From UBA7672 sp963738625 (lineage in GTDB: Bacteria > Pseudomonadota > Alphaproteobacteria > Caulobacterales > Hyphomonadaceae), in NCBI GenBank assembly GCA_963738625.1, contig CAVTXH010000003.1, positions 1,178,001 to 1,242,000 on the forward strand: a stretch of 64,000 nt of DNA. The letters run 5' to 3'. This document shows positions 1 to 7,764 of the stretch, piece after piece. How positions within the stretch are numbered: the first letter of the stretch is position 1; every line of letters begins with the position of its first letter. The notes under the pieces were generated by a model that was not told where the DNA came from, searched no databases, and was given only the letters and a program-made list of their open reading frames with translations. The translations under genes were made by a program, and so were the position numbers.

Positions 1-365
1 ATATGCTGTACTGCGCCGCCAAGGCCTACGCATTCGGGATGAGCACGCAGATAGTCGACCTGCCGCGCAAGGCGGTCCGGAAAGGAGGTGTCGTCGGCAT
101 CCAGGCATGCGAAGAACTCGGTTGTGCAGTGACGCAGCGCTTCATTGCGCGCCTCGACGATGCCGCCATTGGCCTTCCGCACGACGTGGAGACGCGGCTC
201 TTCCTTCGTCAACTCAGCAAGAATCTGCGGCGTAGCATCTGTTGAACCATCGTCGATGACGATGATGCGCAGGTCGGAAAACGTCTGGGCGCGAATGCTG
301 TCCACCGCTTCGCGCAGCGTCGCGGCGGCGTTGTAGGCCGGGATCAAAACATCAACGAGGGCCAT
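1..365 (-). CDS. Family 2 glycosyltransferase, 5' part only
   Basis: The reading frame starts with ATG at 365 and runs off the left edge, so only about 121 N-terminal residues are visible. The protein opens with MALVDVLIPAYNAAATLREA, followed by VIDDGSTDATPQI and then LDADDTSFPDRL near residue 95. These are the nucleotide-sugar-binding blocks of a GT-A (GT2) fold, the last being the DXD-type metal-binding segment. Enzymes of this family add sugars to lipid-linked or surface glycans at the cytoplasmic face of the membrane. It lies 13 bp downstream of another GT2 gene in the same direction, so it is probably the next cistron of a glycan operon. Acceptor and donor cannot be told from the fragment. 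Confidence 0.85.
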   Translation of the reverse strand, partial: MALVDVLIPAYNAAATLREAVDSIRAQTFSDLRIIVIDDGSTDATPQILAELTKEEPRLHVVRKANGGIVEARNEALRHCTTEFFACLDADDTSFPDRLARQVDYLRAHPECVGLGGAVQH

Positions 366-378
366 GGCGCGTAGGCTG

Positions 379-1335
379 CTAGAGCGAGGCGGGATTTGGC
401 GGCCCATGCGAAAGCAGCGAAGCGATCAGCGCCCTGCGCAGAGGTTTGGGTGCAACAAGGTGATATACACCCCGGAAAGGAAACACGCCGAGCGCGCCCA
501 GGATGGCGCGCAGTGCGATTCCCTTTTGGCCGGCTTCAGCGCGCGCAACAGCGGCTTCTACGAAGTATTCGTAGTACTGCCACATCACGTCGCGATAGGA
601 GTTGGAGATCCCCTTGAGCGATCCCCACACGCGCCATTCCGGCAAGGCATGGCGTAGGAAGACTTTGCGCGCAAAGCCTAGCCTGCGAAGCCGCAGCGCG
701 TCGTATGAACCCGGAGGTCGCTGCCGGAACAGCACGCACGGGAGCTTGAGGTAGGCCACCTTGCGGCGGCGCGCGACGCGCAGTTGCCAGTCCCAATCCT
801 GATCGCCAAGTAGAGCGAGGTCAAAATAGCCGATCGCCTCTCGCACCGAAGCGCGCACGATAGTGGCCCCGATCTGCGGATAATACCCGCTCAACATTGA
901 CTTCACGAGCGCATCCGGCTCCGTCGGCGCGCGCACCGGCCACGGCTCGTCGAGTTCGCGCAGGTCGTTGTCCACCGCGATCACCTGGGCCAGCACGGCC
1001 TCGATCCCGGGGTTTGCATCGAGGATCTTGAGATGCTGGCGCACGTGAGACGGCAGCCAGATATCGTCGTCGTCGAGGAAAGCGAGGAATTCGCCGGTTG
1101 CTGCCTTGAGGCCGGCATTGCGCGCAGCAGCCGCGCCTTTATCGGAAACCGGAATGTGGATCGCGCCGAAATCGGATGCGACTTTCCGGCTTTCGGGATC
1201 GCTGCCGTTGTCGCCGACGAGAATTTCGAACGTGATGTCGTCCGCTTCGAGCGCGCGGATGCTCGCTAGCGCCTGGCGCAGCGTGTCCGGCCGGTCGCGA
1301 GTGGGAACGATAACGGAGATCAGTCGCTTAGACAT
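379..1335 (-). CDS. Family 2 glycosyltransferase
   Basis: This 318-residue protein starts MSKRLISVIVPTRDRPDTLR and carries LVGDNGSDPESRK and FLAFLDDDDIWLPSH, which are the GT2 donor-binding and DXD-type motifs, followed by LLGDQDWDWQLRVARR, which fits the acceptor/base region. I chose the ATG at 1335 because it overlaps the TGA of the upstream deacetylase gene (TGATG), which implies translational coupling; a start six codons earlier is possible but lacks that logic. The role is inferred as glycosyl transfer in surface polysaccharide assembly because the neighbours are another GT2, a polysaccharide deacetylase and an acyltransferase. The sugar specificity is unknown. Confidence 0.87.
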   Translation of the reverse strand: MSKRLISVIVPTRDRPDTLRQALASIRALEADDITFEILVGDNGSDPESRKVASDFGAIHIPVSDKGAAAARNAGLKAATGEFLAFLDDDDIWLPSHVRQHLKILDANPGIEAVLAQVIAVDNDLRELDEPWPVRAPTEPDALVKSMLSGYYPQIGATIVRASVREAIGYFDLALLGDQDWDWQLRVARRRKVAYLKLPCVLFRQRPPGSYDALRLRRLGFARKVFLRHALPEWRVWGSLKGISNSYRDVMWQYYEYFVEAAVARAEAGQKGIALRAILGALGVFPFRGVYHLVAPKPLRRALIASLLSHGPPNPASL

Positions 1336-2219
1336 CACACCCACTCTTCCCAATAGTCGAACTTGCCCTTGAGCAGCGCCTTGAAGATCCGGTCGCCGTC
1401 GAACTTGGTCACGAACGAGCGCGCCACTGTTCCTTGCGGCCGGGTCTGCTCGGCCTGAGCATAGATGATCGAATAACCTGCGTCCTTCGCCGCCTTCGCA
1501 GCCTCCGGCCGCCAGTTAGCCGACTGGCCGAGCGGAATGGCGAAAGTGTCGGGCGCAAAGCCCAGCCGCTTCTCGAACAGATCGCGCGAACCGCCAAGTT
1601 CATCGGCGAGGCGTTGCGCGTGTTTCTCGCCCATCAGGTCGCCGAAGTCGGGGTGCGTCGCTGAATGGCTGCCCATCTCGGCGCCGGCCTTCAGCAGCTC
1701 CTCGATGTCCTTCCAGGTCAGCACCATCCCCCTCGCCCACTCGTGGCGATCGTCGGTCCATTCGGACACGGGGAAGAAGGTCCAGGGCAGCCCGTATTCC
1801 TTGAGGATGGGCGCGGCTTCCGTCAGCACGCTCTTCATCCCGTCGTCGAACGTGATGGCCAGATCCTTGGCCTTGCCGCCGGTTTGCGCGATCTCGGACG
1901 CCGGAACGAAGCGATAGCCGGCGTCGAGCGCAAGCTCGATGTGGCGGCGGAATTGCGCCGGCGTCACATCGTTAACGCCCCAGTCGGCCTGCCCGATCGA
2001 ATGGTAGCAGAGGATGCGGCCGATCCAGCGCTTGTGCTGACGGCCGACAGCCGCAAGCACATGCCGCTCGCAGCACATGCGGGTCGCCGCATAGCGCTGC
2101 CGGTCGAACCCGGCCGAACGGGCGATGGTCTTGAGCGTCTGTTTCACGGCCGGCCTATGCTGTGTCCGCAGGATGGGCGCAGACCTACCCCTTTCCCCCT
2201 TTAAGCGAGCAAGTCGCAT
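1335..2219 (-). CDS. Polysaccharide deacetylase (NodB homology domain)
   Basis: The 294-residue protein contains the NodB-type motifs: LAITFDDG near residue 120 (catalytic Asp and metal Asp) and MGSHSATHPDFG near residue 185 (the metal-binding His pair), plus ILCYHSIG at the start of the domain. Enzymes of this carbohydrate esterase 4 family remove N-acetyl groups from amino sugars in glycans. The first 24 residues are Arg-rich and look less conserved; a GTG at about 2147 (VKQTLKTIARS) is an alternative start. It overlaps the downstream GT2 start by one base, so both are probably made together for modification of a surface glycan. Confidence 0.85.
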   Translation of the reverse strand: MRLARLKGERGRSAPILRTQHRPAVKQTLKTIARSAGFDRQRYAATRMCCERHVLAAVGRQHKRWIGRILCYHSIGQADWGVNDVTPAQFRRHIELALDAGYRFVPASEIAQTGGKAKDLAITFDDGMKSVLTEAAPILKEYGLPWTFFPVSEWTDDRHEWARGMVLTWKDIEELLKAGAEMGSHSATHPDFGDLMGEKHAQRLADELGGSRDLFEKRLGFAPDTFAIPLGQSANWRPEAAKAAKDAGYSIIYAQAEQTRPQGTVARSFVTKFDGDRIFKALLKGKFDYWEEWV

Positions 2220-2239
2220 GCCATTGGGCAGACGTCAGG

Positions 2240-3373
2240 TTAACCAACTTCTCCCGTTGGAAGCTGTGGCATTTTCCGCTTCGCCCGGCCGGTGAGCCAG
2301 CGCCGCACGGGCGCATCATAGAAACGGTCGGCCAGCGCGGCGGCAGCCGCCGCCAAAATCGCCACCAGCGCCACCTCGATCACGGCATAGGGCAGCTCTA
2401 TGTGCAGAGTAGCGAGCGCGACTTCCGTCAGCACCTTGACCGGCACGTGCAGGACGTAAACGCCATAGGAGAGGAGGCCGAGCGAGGCGCAGACCCTAGC
2501 GGCCACACCCTTCACCTTCGCGCCGGAAGCGAACATTACGAGGAGGGGCATGAGCACAATGCCGGCAAACGCATCGAATGCCGGGCGCCAGATGCCCTGC
2601 GCGGGAACCCAGAAGATGGCGAGCAGCGCGATCACCGCCGCCCAGGCCGGGATCGATGGCAGCTTCACCCTCTCGCGCAACCGGTAGATCGCAACGCCGG
2701 CGAAGAAGCAGTAGAGCACCCGCGCCAGCCCGGCATCGAAGTGCGACCAGAGCCAGCCCGGCCCGCCAACCGTGTCGTGGCGCATCACGGTAAACGCGAC
2801 CAGCGCCGCTCCGATCGGCAGGATCACCGCAAGGACCCGCCAGTTCAGGAATCGGGCGATGAGCGCATAGAAGAAGTTGGCAACCAACTCGAAGAAAAGC
2901 GACCAGGCCGGGCTGTCGAACGGATAGAGGTGCGTGCCGGTGAAGCCATAGATCGGCGGCGCCGGCAGAAAGAACAGGCTGAACAGGGCGATGGTTCCGA
3001 TCTCGGGAAGCGCCCCGCCTTCCCACCCTTTCAGGGCGCCAACGATTGGCACGACCAGGCCCAGCCCCAGGCCAAGCAGGTAGAGTGGATAGAGCCGGAT
3101 CATCCGGATCCGCATGAACTGCAGCGCCGTCATGCCAGTGGCGAGGCGGGCTCCGTAAGCATGCGCCAGAACGAAGCCGCTGAGCACAAAGAAGAAATCG
3201 ACCGCCAGATAGCGGCCAGGAACCAGGGCCCCTAGGGTAGGCGAATCCACATGGTCGAGGATCACTGCGAAGGCGGCAACGCCGCGTAGGCCATCGAGCG
3301 CCAGGAAACGGTGCGTCTCTGCAGTTGCGGCGGCGGCTTTATGGTTACCCAAACCTTGCGCCTTGGCAGTCAT
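2240..3373 (-). CDS. Acyltransferase family 3 membrane protein (OafA-like)
   Basis: The 377-residue protein begins its domain with FLALDGLRGVAAFAVILDH and VDFFFVLSGFVLAHAYG, the hallmark of acyltransferase_3 proteins, and has about ten hydrophobic membrane segments through residue 355 (for example YGVYVLHVPVKVL near 300). These integral membrane enzymes transfer acetyl or other acyl groups from the cytoplasmic side onto sugars of LPS, capsule or other glycans. It is first in the minus-strand glycan cluster and is followed 20 bp later by the deacetylase gene, so it probably O-acylates the same polymer. The substrate is not determinable from sequence. Confidence 0.9.
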   Translation of the reverse strand: MTAKAQGLGNHKAAAATAETHRFLALDGLRGVAAFAVILDHVDSPTLGALVPGRYLAVDFFFVLSGFVLAHAYGARLATGMTALQFMRIRMIRLYPLYLLGLGLGLVVPIVGALKGWEGGALPEIGTIALFSLFFLPAPPIYGFTGTHLYPFDSPAWSLFFELVANFFYALIARFLNWRVLAVILPIGAALVAFTVMRHDTVGGPGWLWSHFDAGLARVLYCFFAGVAIYRLRERVKLPSIPAWAAVIALLAIFWVPAQGIWRPAFDAFAGIVLMPLLVMFASGAKVKGVAARVCASLGLLSYGVYVLHVPVKVLTEVALATLHIELPYAVIEVALVAILAAAAAALADRFYDAPVRRWLTGRAKRKMPQLPTGEVG

Positions 3374-3844
3374 GTGTGGCGTCCGGGCAGCCCATCGGCC
3401 GCGTGAACCGTGCTCTCATTAAAGCAGTCGGCCTGGCGAGGGATGCAGCAAACGAGCCAAGGGAGAATCTGACCGGGTCGCTTAACGCGGCCGCGCGTGC
3501 CCGACGTAACCGCGTGTAACACTCAATGAAACAAGGCCGTAACGGTTATTCACCTTACGCCGGCCCGCGATTTGACGTGACTGGCCATTAAGTGGCTCAT
3601 CTCCTCGCTCTCCTCCTCCTGTAGGCGATGACCATGGTAACTGCCGCTGCGGATGCGCGTGTGTGTCCGCAGCGGTGATTTCCAGCCAGGCGCGCAGTCC
3701 CGAAAGCCGCCTCGAAGTTCTCGCAATCGTGACCCCGGAAGGGACAATCGCGTTCAGGGCGAAAGCCCTGCGCCATTGACGATTTTCACGTATCGGCAAT
3801 AATCGTAACGACAATTACACTGAGAACTTTCCCGGGAGAAAACG
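3374..3844. other. Intergenic region, 471 bp
   Basis: This gap separates the divergently transcribed acyltransferase and copper-protein genes and must hold promoters for both. I see no credible gene in it: open frames on both strands are short and Arg/Pro-rich. The only clear structure is the perfect hairpin at 3644-3675. A Shine-Dalgarno-like GGGAGA lies eight bases before the ATG at 3845. Confidence 0.6.
3644..3675. repeat. Perfect 10-bp inverted repeat
   Basis: CCGCTGCGGA at 3644-3653 and TCCGCAGCGG at 3666-3675 are exact reverse complements separated by 12 bases. There is no clean T-run, so it is not a convincing terminator. It could be an operator or a transcribed hairpin in the leader of the gene at 3845. 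Confidence 0.5.
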
Positions 3845-5905
3845 ATGAAACGCGCGCTTATGGCATCGACAGTTGCTGTGGCTCTACTAGGCGCTGCAGC
3901 CATTGCAACCGTGGCGATTGCGGCCCCCGCGCCGACCACATCCATCGCCGTCCCGGAAAAGGCCGACAACTTCCAGCTGACCGACCACACCCGCCTCGCC
4001 CACGAGCTCCACTATTTCAAGGCAGCGCCGGCGATCGTGCTGATGACCCAGGCCAACGGCTCCAAGCTGTCGCGTCAGGCCGCAGCCGAGCTCGAGAAGC
4101 TGCAGGCCGCCTACAAGGCCAATGGCGTCCTTTTCTACATGCTTAACTCCAACCTCAGCGACACGCGCGATGCCGCCGCCGCTGAAGCGAAATCGCAGGG
4201 ATTTGACATCCCGATCCTCATAGACGAACTGCAGCTCGTCGGTGAATCGCTCGGCGTGCAGAAGGAAGGCGAGGTCTTCGTCATCGAGCCGAAGTCCGGC
4301 TTCAAGATCGCCTATCACGGCCCGCTGGACGAGCGCTTCAACAAGGCCTCGCCGAACCTGAAGGCCGCCGCGAAGGACGCCTACGCCGCCAACGCGATTG
4401 ACGCGGTGCTCGCCGGCAAGGCCGTCGCTACCTCGCGCGTCGACGTAAAAGCCGGCAAGGCAATCGCTTTCCCCGAGCGCGCCAAGGCTGCCGACTTCTC
4501 GAAGATCTCCTATGCGACCGATATTGCGCCGATTCTCCAGGACAAGTGCGTCAGCTGCCACCAGAAGGGCGGCATCGCCCCCTTCGCCATGGACAGTTAT
4601 GAAGTCATCAAAGGCTTCGCACCGATGATCCGCGAGTCGGTGCGCACCGACCGCATGCCGCCCTACTTCGCCGATCCGCATATCGGCCAGTTCAAGAACG
4701 ATCAGGCGCTCACGCCGAAGCAGACCAAGACACTGATCCACTGGCTCGAGGCTGGCGCCCCGCGCGGCGCAGGCCCTGATGTGCTGAAAGAGCAGGCTGG
4801 CGAAGCTCCGGAATGGCCTGCCTATCTCGGCAAACCCGACGTGGTGATCGACATCCCCGCGTTCGACGTGCCGGCAACCGGCATCGTGGCCTACCAGAAC
4901 CAGCGCGTCGACAACCCGTTCAAGGAAGACACCTGGCTGAAAGCGATCTCGATCAAGCCGGGCGACCGTTCGGTTCTGCACCATGTCGTCTCGAACTGGT
5001 CGCCAGATCCGAAACTGCCGCGCTCCAAGCTGCCCGGCGGATCGGTAGGCTCATACACGCCGGGCGCCGAAGCGCAGGTGATGGGCGATGGGGCAGGCGC
5101 GCCTGTTCCGGCCGGCGGCAAGCTGAACTTCCAGATGCACTACACGACGACGGGAAAGGCCGCGACCGACAAGACGCAGGTCGGCTTCTACACGATGAAA
5201 GCCCCGCCGAAGTACATCAAGCGCTCGACCGTTATCGGCGACTTCGCGCTGAGCATCCCAGCTGGCGAAGCCCGGCACAAGGAAGTGGCCTACCTCACCT
5301 TCCCCGCCGATGCGTATCTCTACACGCTATATCCGCACGCCCACTATCGCGGCTACCACGTCGAGCTGAAGCAGAAGACGCCGGACGGCAAGGAAACGAT
5401 GCTGCTCTCGCTGCCGAAGTACGACTTCAACTGGCAGCGCGACTACGATCCGGTGGAGCCGATCCTCGTCAAGGCCGGCACCAAGCTGATCGCCACCTGG
5501 GTCTATGACAACTCGCCAGACAACAAGACCCTGCACAAGGAAACCAAAGATCCGGCCGGCGCGCCGATCGCGTCCTACACCAGCGATGTGCGTTGGGGTG
5601 AGCAGACCTTCCAGGAGATGATGTATTTCCGGGTCAACTATCGCTGGGCCGACGAGTCGGTCGACAACATCCGCAACGACCTGCAGTCGAAGCTGATGTC
5701 ATCCATGTCGATCGGCGCGCTGGACGACAACGCTGACGACCTCGTGCAGATCAACGAACTGCGCGGACCGATGGCTGGCATGAAGGCGCGCTTCGCCGAC
5801 CTCGACCTAGACAAGAATGGCGGCCTCGATGCCAAGGAAATGTCGGCCGGCAACGCCGTTCCGGCCTTCGCCCGCCCGTCCGCCGAGGATAACCCGGACC
5901 TCTAG
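3845..5905 (+). CDS. Exported redoxin-like / cytochrome c / copper monooxygenase-like fusion protein
   Basis: This 686-residue protein has a signal peptide (residues 1-26). A redoxin-like domain follows (about 35-190), but the active-site cysteines are absent: the loop reads VLMTQANGSKLS. A c-type haem motif CVSCH sits at residues 235-239. Beyond about 325 is a region like the C-terminal half of ascorbate-dependent type II copper monooxygenases, with candidate copper ligands in LHHVV (379-380), QMHYT (about 431) and PHAHYRG (498 and 500). A DLDLDKNGGLD segment near 655 looks like an EF-hand loop. It should act in the periplasm as a redox enzyme. It is monocistronic with a strong terminator 25 bp downstream. 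Substrate is unknown; the domain order is inference from motifs. Confidence 0.75.
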   Translation: MKRALMASTVAVALLGAAAIATVAIAAPAPTTSIAVPEKADNFQLTDHTRLAHELHYFKAAPAIVLMTQANGSKLSRQAAAELEKLQAAYKANGVLFYMLNSNLSDTRDAAAAEAKSQGFDIPILIDELQLVGESLGVQKEGEVFVIEPKSGFKIAYHGPLDERFNKASPNLKAAAKDAYAANAIDAVLAGKAVATSRVDVKAGKAIAFPERAKAADFSKISYATDIAPILQDKCVSCHQKGGIAPFAMDSYEVIKGFAPMIRESVRTDRMPPYFADPHIGQFKNDQALTPKQTKTLIHWLEAGAPRGAGPDVLKEQAGEAPEWPAYLGKPDVVIDIPAFDVPATGIVAYQNQRVDNPFKEDTWLKAISIKPGDRSVLHHVVSNWSPDPKLPRSKLPGGSVGSYTPGAEAQVMGDGAGAPVPAGGKLNFQMHYTTTGKAATDKTQVGFYTMKAPPKYIKRSTVIGDFALSIPAGEARHKEVAYLTFPADAYLYTLYPHAHYRGYHVELKQKTPDGKETMLLSLPKYDFNWQRDYDPVEPILVKAGTKLIATWVYDNSPDNKTLHKETKDPAGAPIASYTSDVRWGEQTFQEMMYFRVNYRWADESVDNIRNDLQSKLMSSMSIGALDDNADDLVQINELRGPMAGMKARFADLDLDKNGGLDAKEMSAGNAVPAFARPSAEDNPDL

Positions 5906-5930
5906 GTTCGGCGCCAGCACAGAAATGAAG

Positions 5931-5962
5931 AGGCCGGAGCACATGCTCCGGCCTTTTTCTTT
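5931..5962 (+). terminator. Rho-independent terminator
   Basis: A perfect 10-bp stem (5931-5940 with 5945-5954) closes on the loop ACAT and is followed by TTTTCTTT. It lies 26 bp after the stop of the copper-protein gene. Confidence 0.92.
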
Positions 5963-6201
5963 GCCGCACACAGACTGGTCAGCCGCGTCGATTTCCAGCA
6001 CGCAGCGTGCGCCCCTCGATTAAATCTCGGATAGAATTGCCGTTTTTCTGCCTTCCCTTGAGGCGGATTCCCAGAAGCACGCTAAACGGCATCGCGACGA
6101 AGCGCGCGACGCCAAAGACGCGCTAGGGACTTGGGAAGAAGCGCCAGACGGGCAGCCACGAGTAACCGCGCCGGATTATCGGGCGGTGAGAGGGTGCACG
6201 G

Positions 6202-7764
6202 ATGCGTTCGTTCTGGAAGGCGCAAGCCTGCCGGGTTCTGATCGGAGCGGTGCTGGCGACTTCCCTCTCGGGGGCGCCGAGCGCGCTCGCGTTCGAGCCG
6301 GACCAGGATGTGGCGGCCGAGCCGACCGCACTCTCCCAAGCGGACATGATTTTCGCGACGGCCTCGAAACAGGCCGCCGAGCTGGCATCGAAGCCCTATT
6401 CAAAGCCGGCCACTGACCTGCCCGGACCGTTCCGCGAGCTGGGCTATGATTCCTACCGCAAGGTGCGCCCGAAGCCGGAAGCGGCTGTCTGGGGCGAGGT
6501 CGGCAATCCGTTCGGCTTCCTGCCCCTGCCGCGCGGCTGGCTGTATCAGGAGCGCGTGAATCTGTTCGTCGTCGAGAACGGGCGGACGACCGCCTTGTCC
6601 GATGCCTCGCAATTCATCGACTTTGTCGACTTCCCGTCGGCCAGCGAAGCCGACCGCAATAATCTCAGCTTTTCCGGCTGGCGCGCGATCTTCAAGCCGG
6701 GCGTAGCCGGCGAGGGGTACGAGGCTGCGGTCTTCCAGGGCGGCACATATTTCCGCGCGACCGCCACTTCGCTGTTCTATGGCGTGTCGGCGCGCGCGCT
6801 GGCCATCGGGACCGGCTCGGCCAAGCCTGAAGAGTTTCCGAGCTTCACTGACTTCTGGATCGTCCGGCCCGCCGACGGGAACGACACCCTATCTTTCGTC
6901 GCCCTGTCGGACTCGCCTAGCGCCGCAGGGGCTTATCGGTTCGTCCTGCGCCCTGGGAGGGACACCACCATCGATGTAGTGGCCGACATTCACCCACGCG
7001 TCGATATCTCCGAGGCCGGGGTAGCTCCTCTTTCCAGCATGTACCTGCACGGCGCAATCAACCGGACGCGCAGAGACGATTGGCGGCCGGAAGTGCACGA
7101 CAGCGACGGCCTGTCGATCCTGTCCGCGTCAGGCGAATGGATCTGGCGGCCGCTGGTCAACCCCGGCCGCATCCAGATGTCGGCCTTCGGCGGCGACTCG
7201 CCGCGCGGCTTCGGCCTCGTGCAGCGCCTGCGCGACTTTGCGGCCTACGCTGATCTGGAAGCGAAGTATGACCGCCGTCCGAGCGTGTGGATCGAACCGC
7301 AGGGCGATTGGGGCGCCGGCGAGATTCGGCTGCTCGAAATACCGACGGCTGACGAATACAGCGACAACATCGCAGTGTTTTGGCGTCCGTCCGCGCCTTG
7401 GAAAGCGGGATCTCGCGAGCGCTTCGCCTACAAGCTGCGTTTCGCGGCAAGGGACATCACCGCTCCGCCCATCGCGACGGTGGCCTCCACCCGCACCGGC
7501 GCAAAACCTGACGGTTCGCGACACTTCGTCATCGACTTCGCCGGCGACCAGCATTTCGCGGCGGCAGCGCAGACTGCCGACCTATGGGCCAACGCCGGCG
7601 AGATCCGCAACGCCGTGATCAGCGACGGTCCCGATGCGTGGAGCCGGCGGCTTTCCTTCGACCTCGATCCCAAGGGCGCCTCAGCCATCGAGCTGCACGC
7701 TGCTCTGTCAGATGAGACTTCACAACTTACGGAGACATGGTTGTTCCGATGGACGCCAGAGTGA
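6202..7764 (+). CDS. opgG: Glucan biosynthesis protein G (periplasmic)
   Basis: The 520-residue protein has a Sec signal peptide ending near LSGAPSALAF (about residue 30) and then the OpgG/OpgD fold: YDSYRKVRP, PLPRGWLYQERVNL, AVFQGGTYFRA and the long domain to about 390, followed by an Ig-like C-terminal part (for example KLRFAARDITAPP). OpgG acts in the periplasm on the beta-1,2-linked backbone of osmoregulated periplasmic glucans made by OpgH. The 3' end overlaps the opgH start by 28 bp, the usual opgGH operon layout. The ATG at 6202 is preceded by GAGAGGG about ten bases upstream. Length matches E. coli OpgG (511 residues). Confidence 0.93.
   Translation: MRSFWKAQACRVLIGAVLATSLSGAPSALAFEPDQDVAAEPTALSQADMIFATASKQAAELASKPYSKPATDLPGPFRELGYDSYRKVRPKPEAAVWGEVGNPFGFLPLPRGWLYQERVNLFVVENGRTTALSDASQFIDFVDFPSASEADRNNLSFSGWRAIFKPGVAGEGYEAAVFQGGTYFRATATSLFYGVSARALAIGTGSAKPEEFPSFTDFWIVRPADGNDTLSFVALSDSPSAAGAYRFVLRPGRDTTIDVVADIHPRVDISEAGVAPLSSMYLHGAINRTRRDDWRPEVHDSDGLSILSASGEWIWRPLVNPGRIQMSAFGGDSPRGFGLVQRLRDFAAYADLEAKYDRRPSVWIEPQGDWGAGEIRLLEIPTADEYSDNIAVFWRPSAPWKAGSRERFAYKLRFAARDITAPPIATVASTRTGAKPDGSRHFVIDFAGDQHFAAAAQTADLWANAGEIRNAVISDGPDAWSRRLSFDLDPKGASAIELHAALSDETSQLTETWLFRWTPE

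Noticed and set aside
2162..3235. Long open frame antisense to the acyltransferase gene (357 codons)
   Set aside because: It is Gln/Arg/Glu-rich with no domain and lies opposite a clear acyltransferase_3 gene; a GC-rich shadow frame.
3887..4984. 365-codon minus frame over the copper-protein gene
   Set aside because: Composition (Gly/Val/Arg/Leu, no motifs) is that of an antisense shadow; the plus frame has signal peptide and haem motif.
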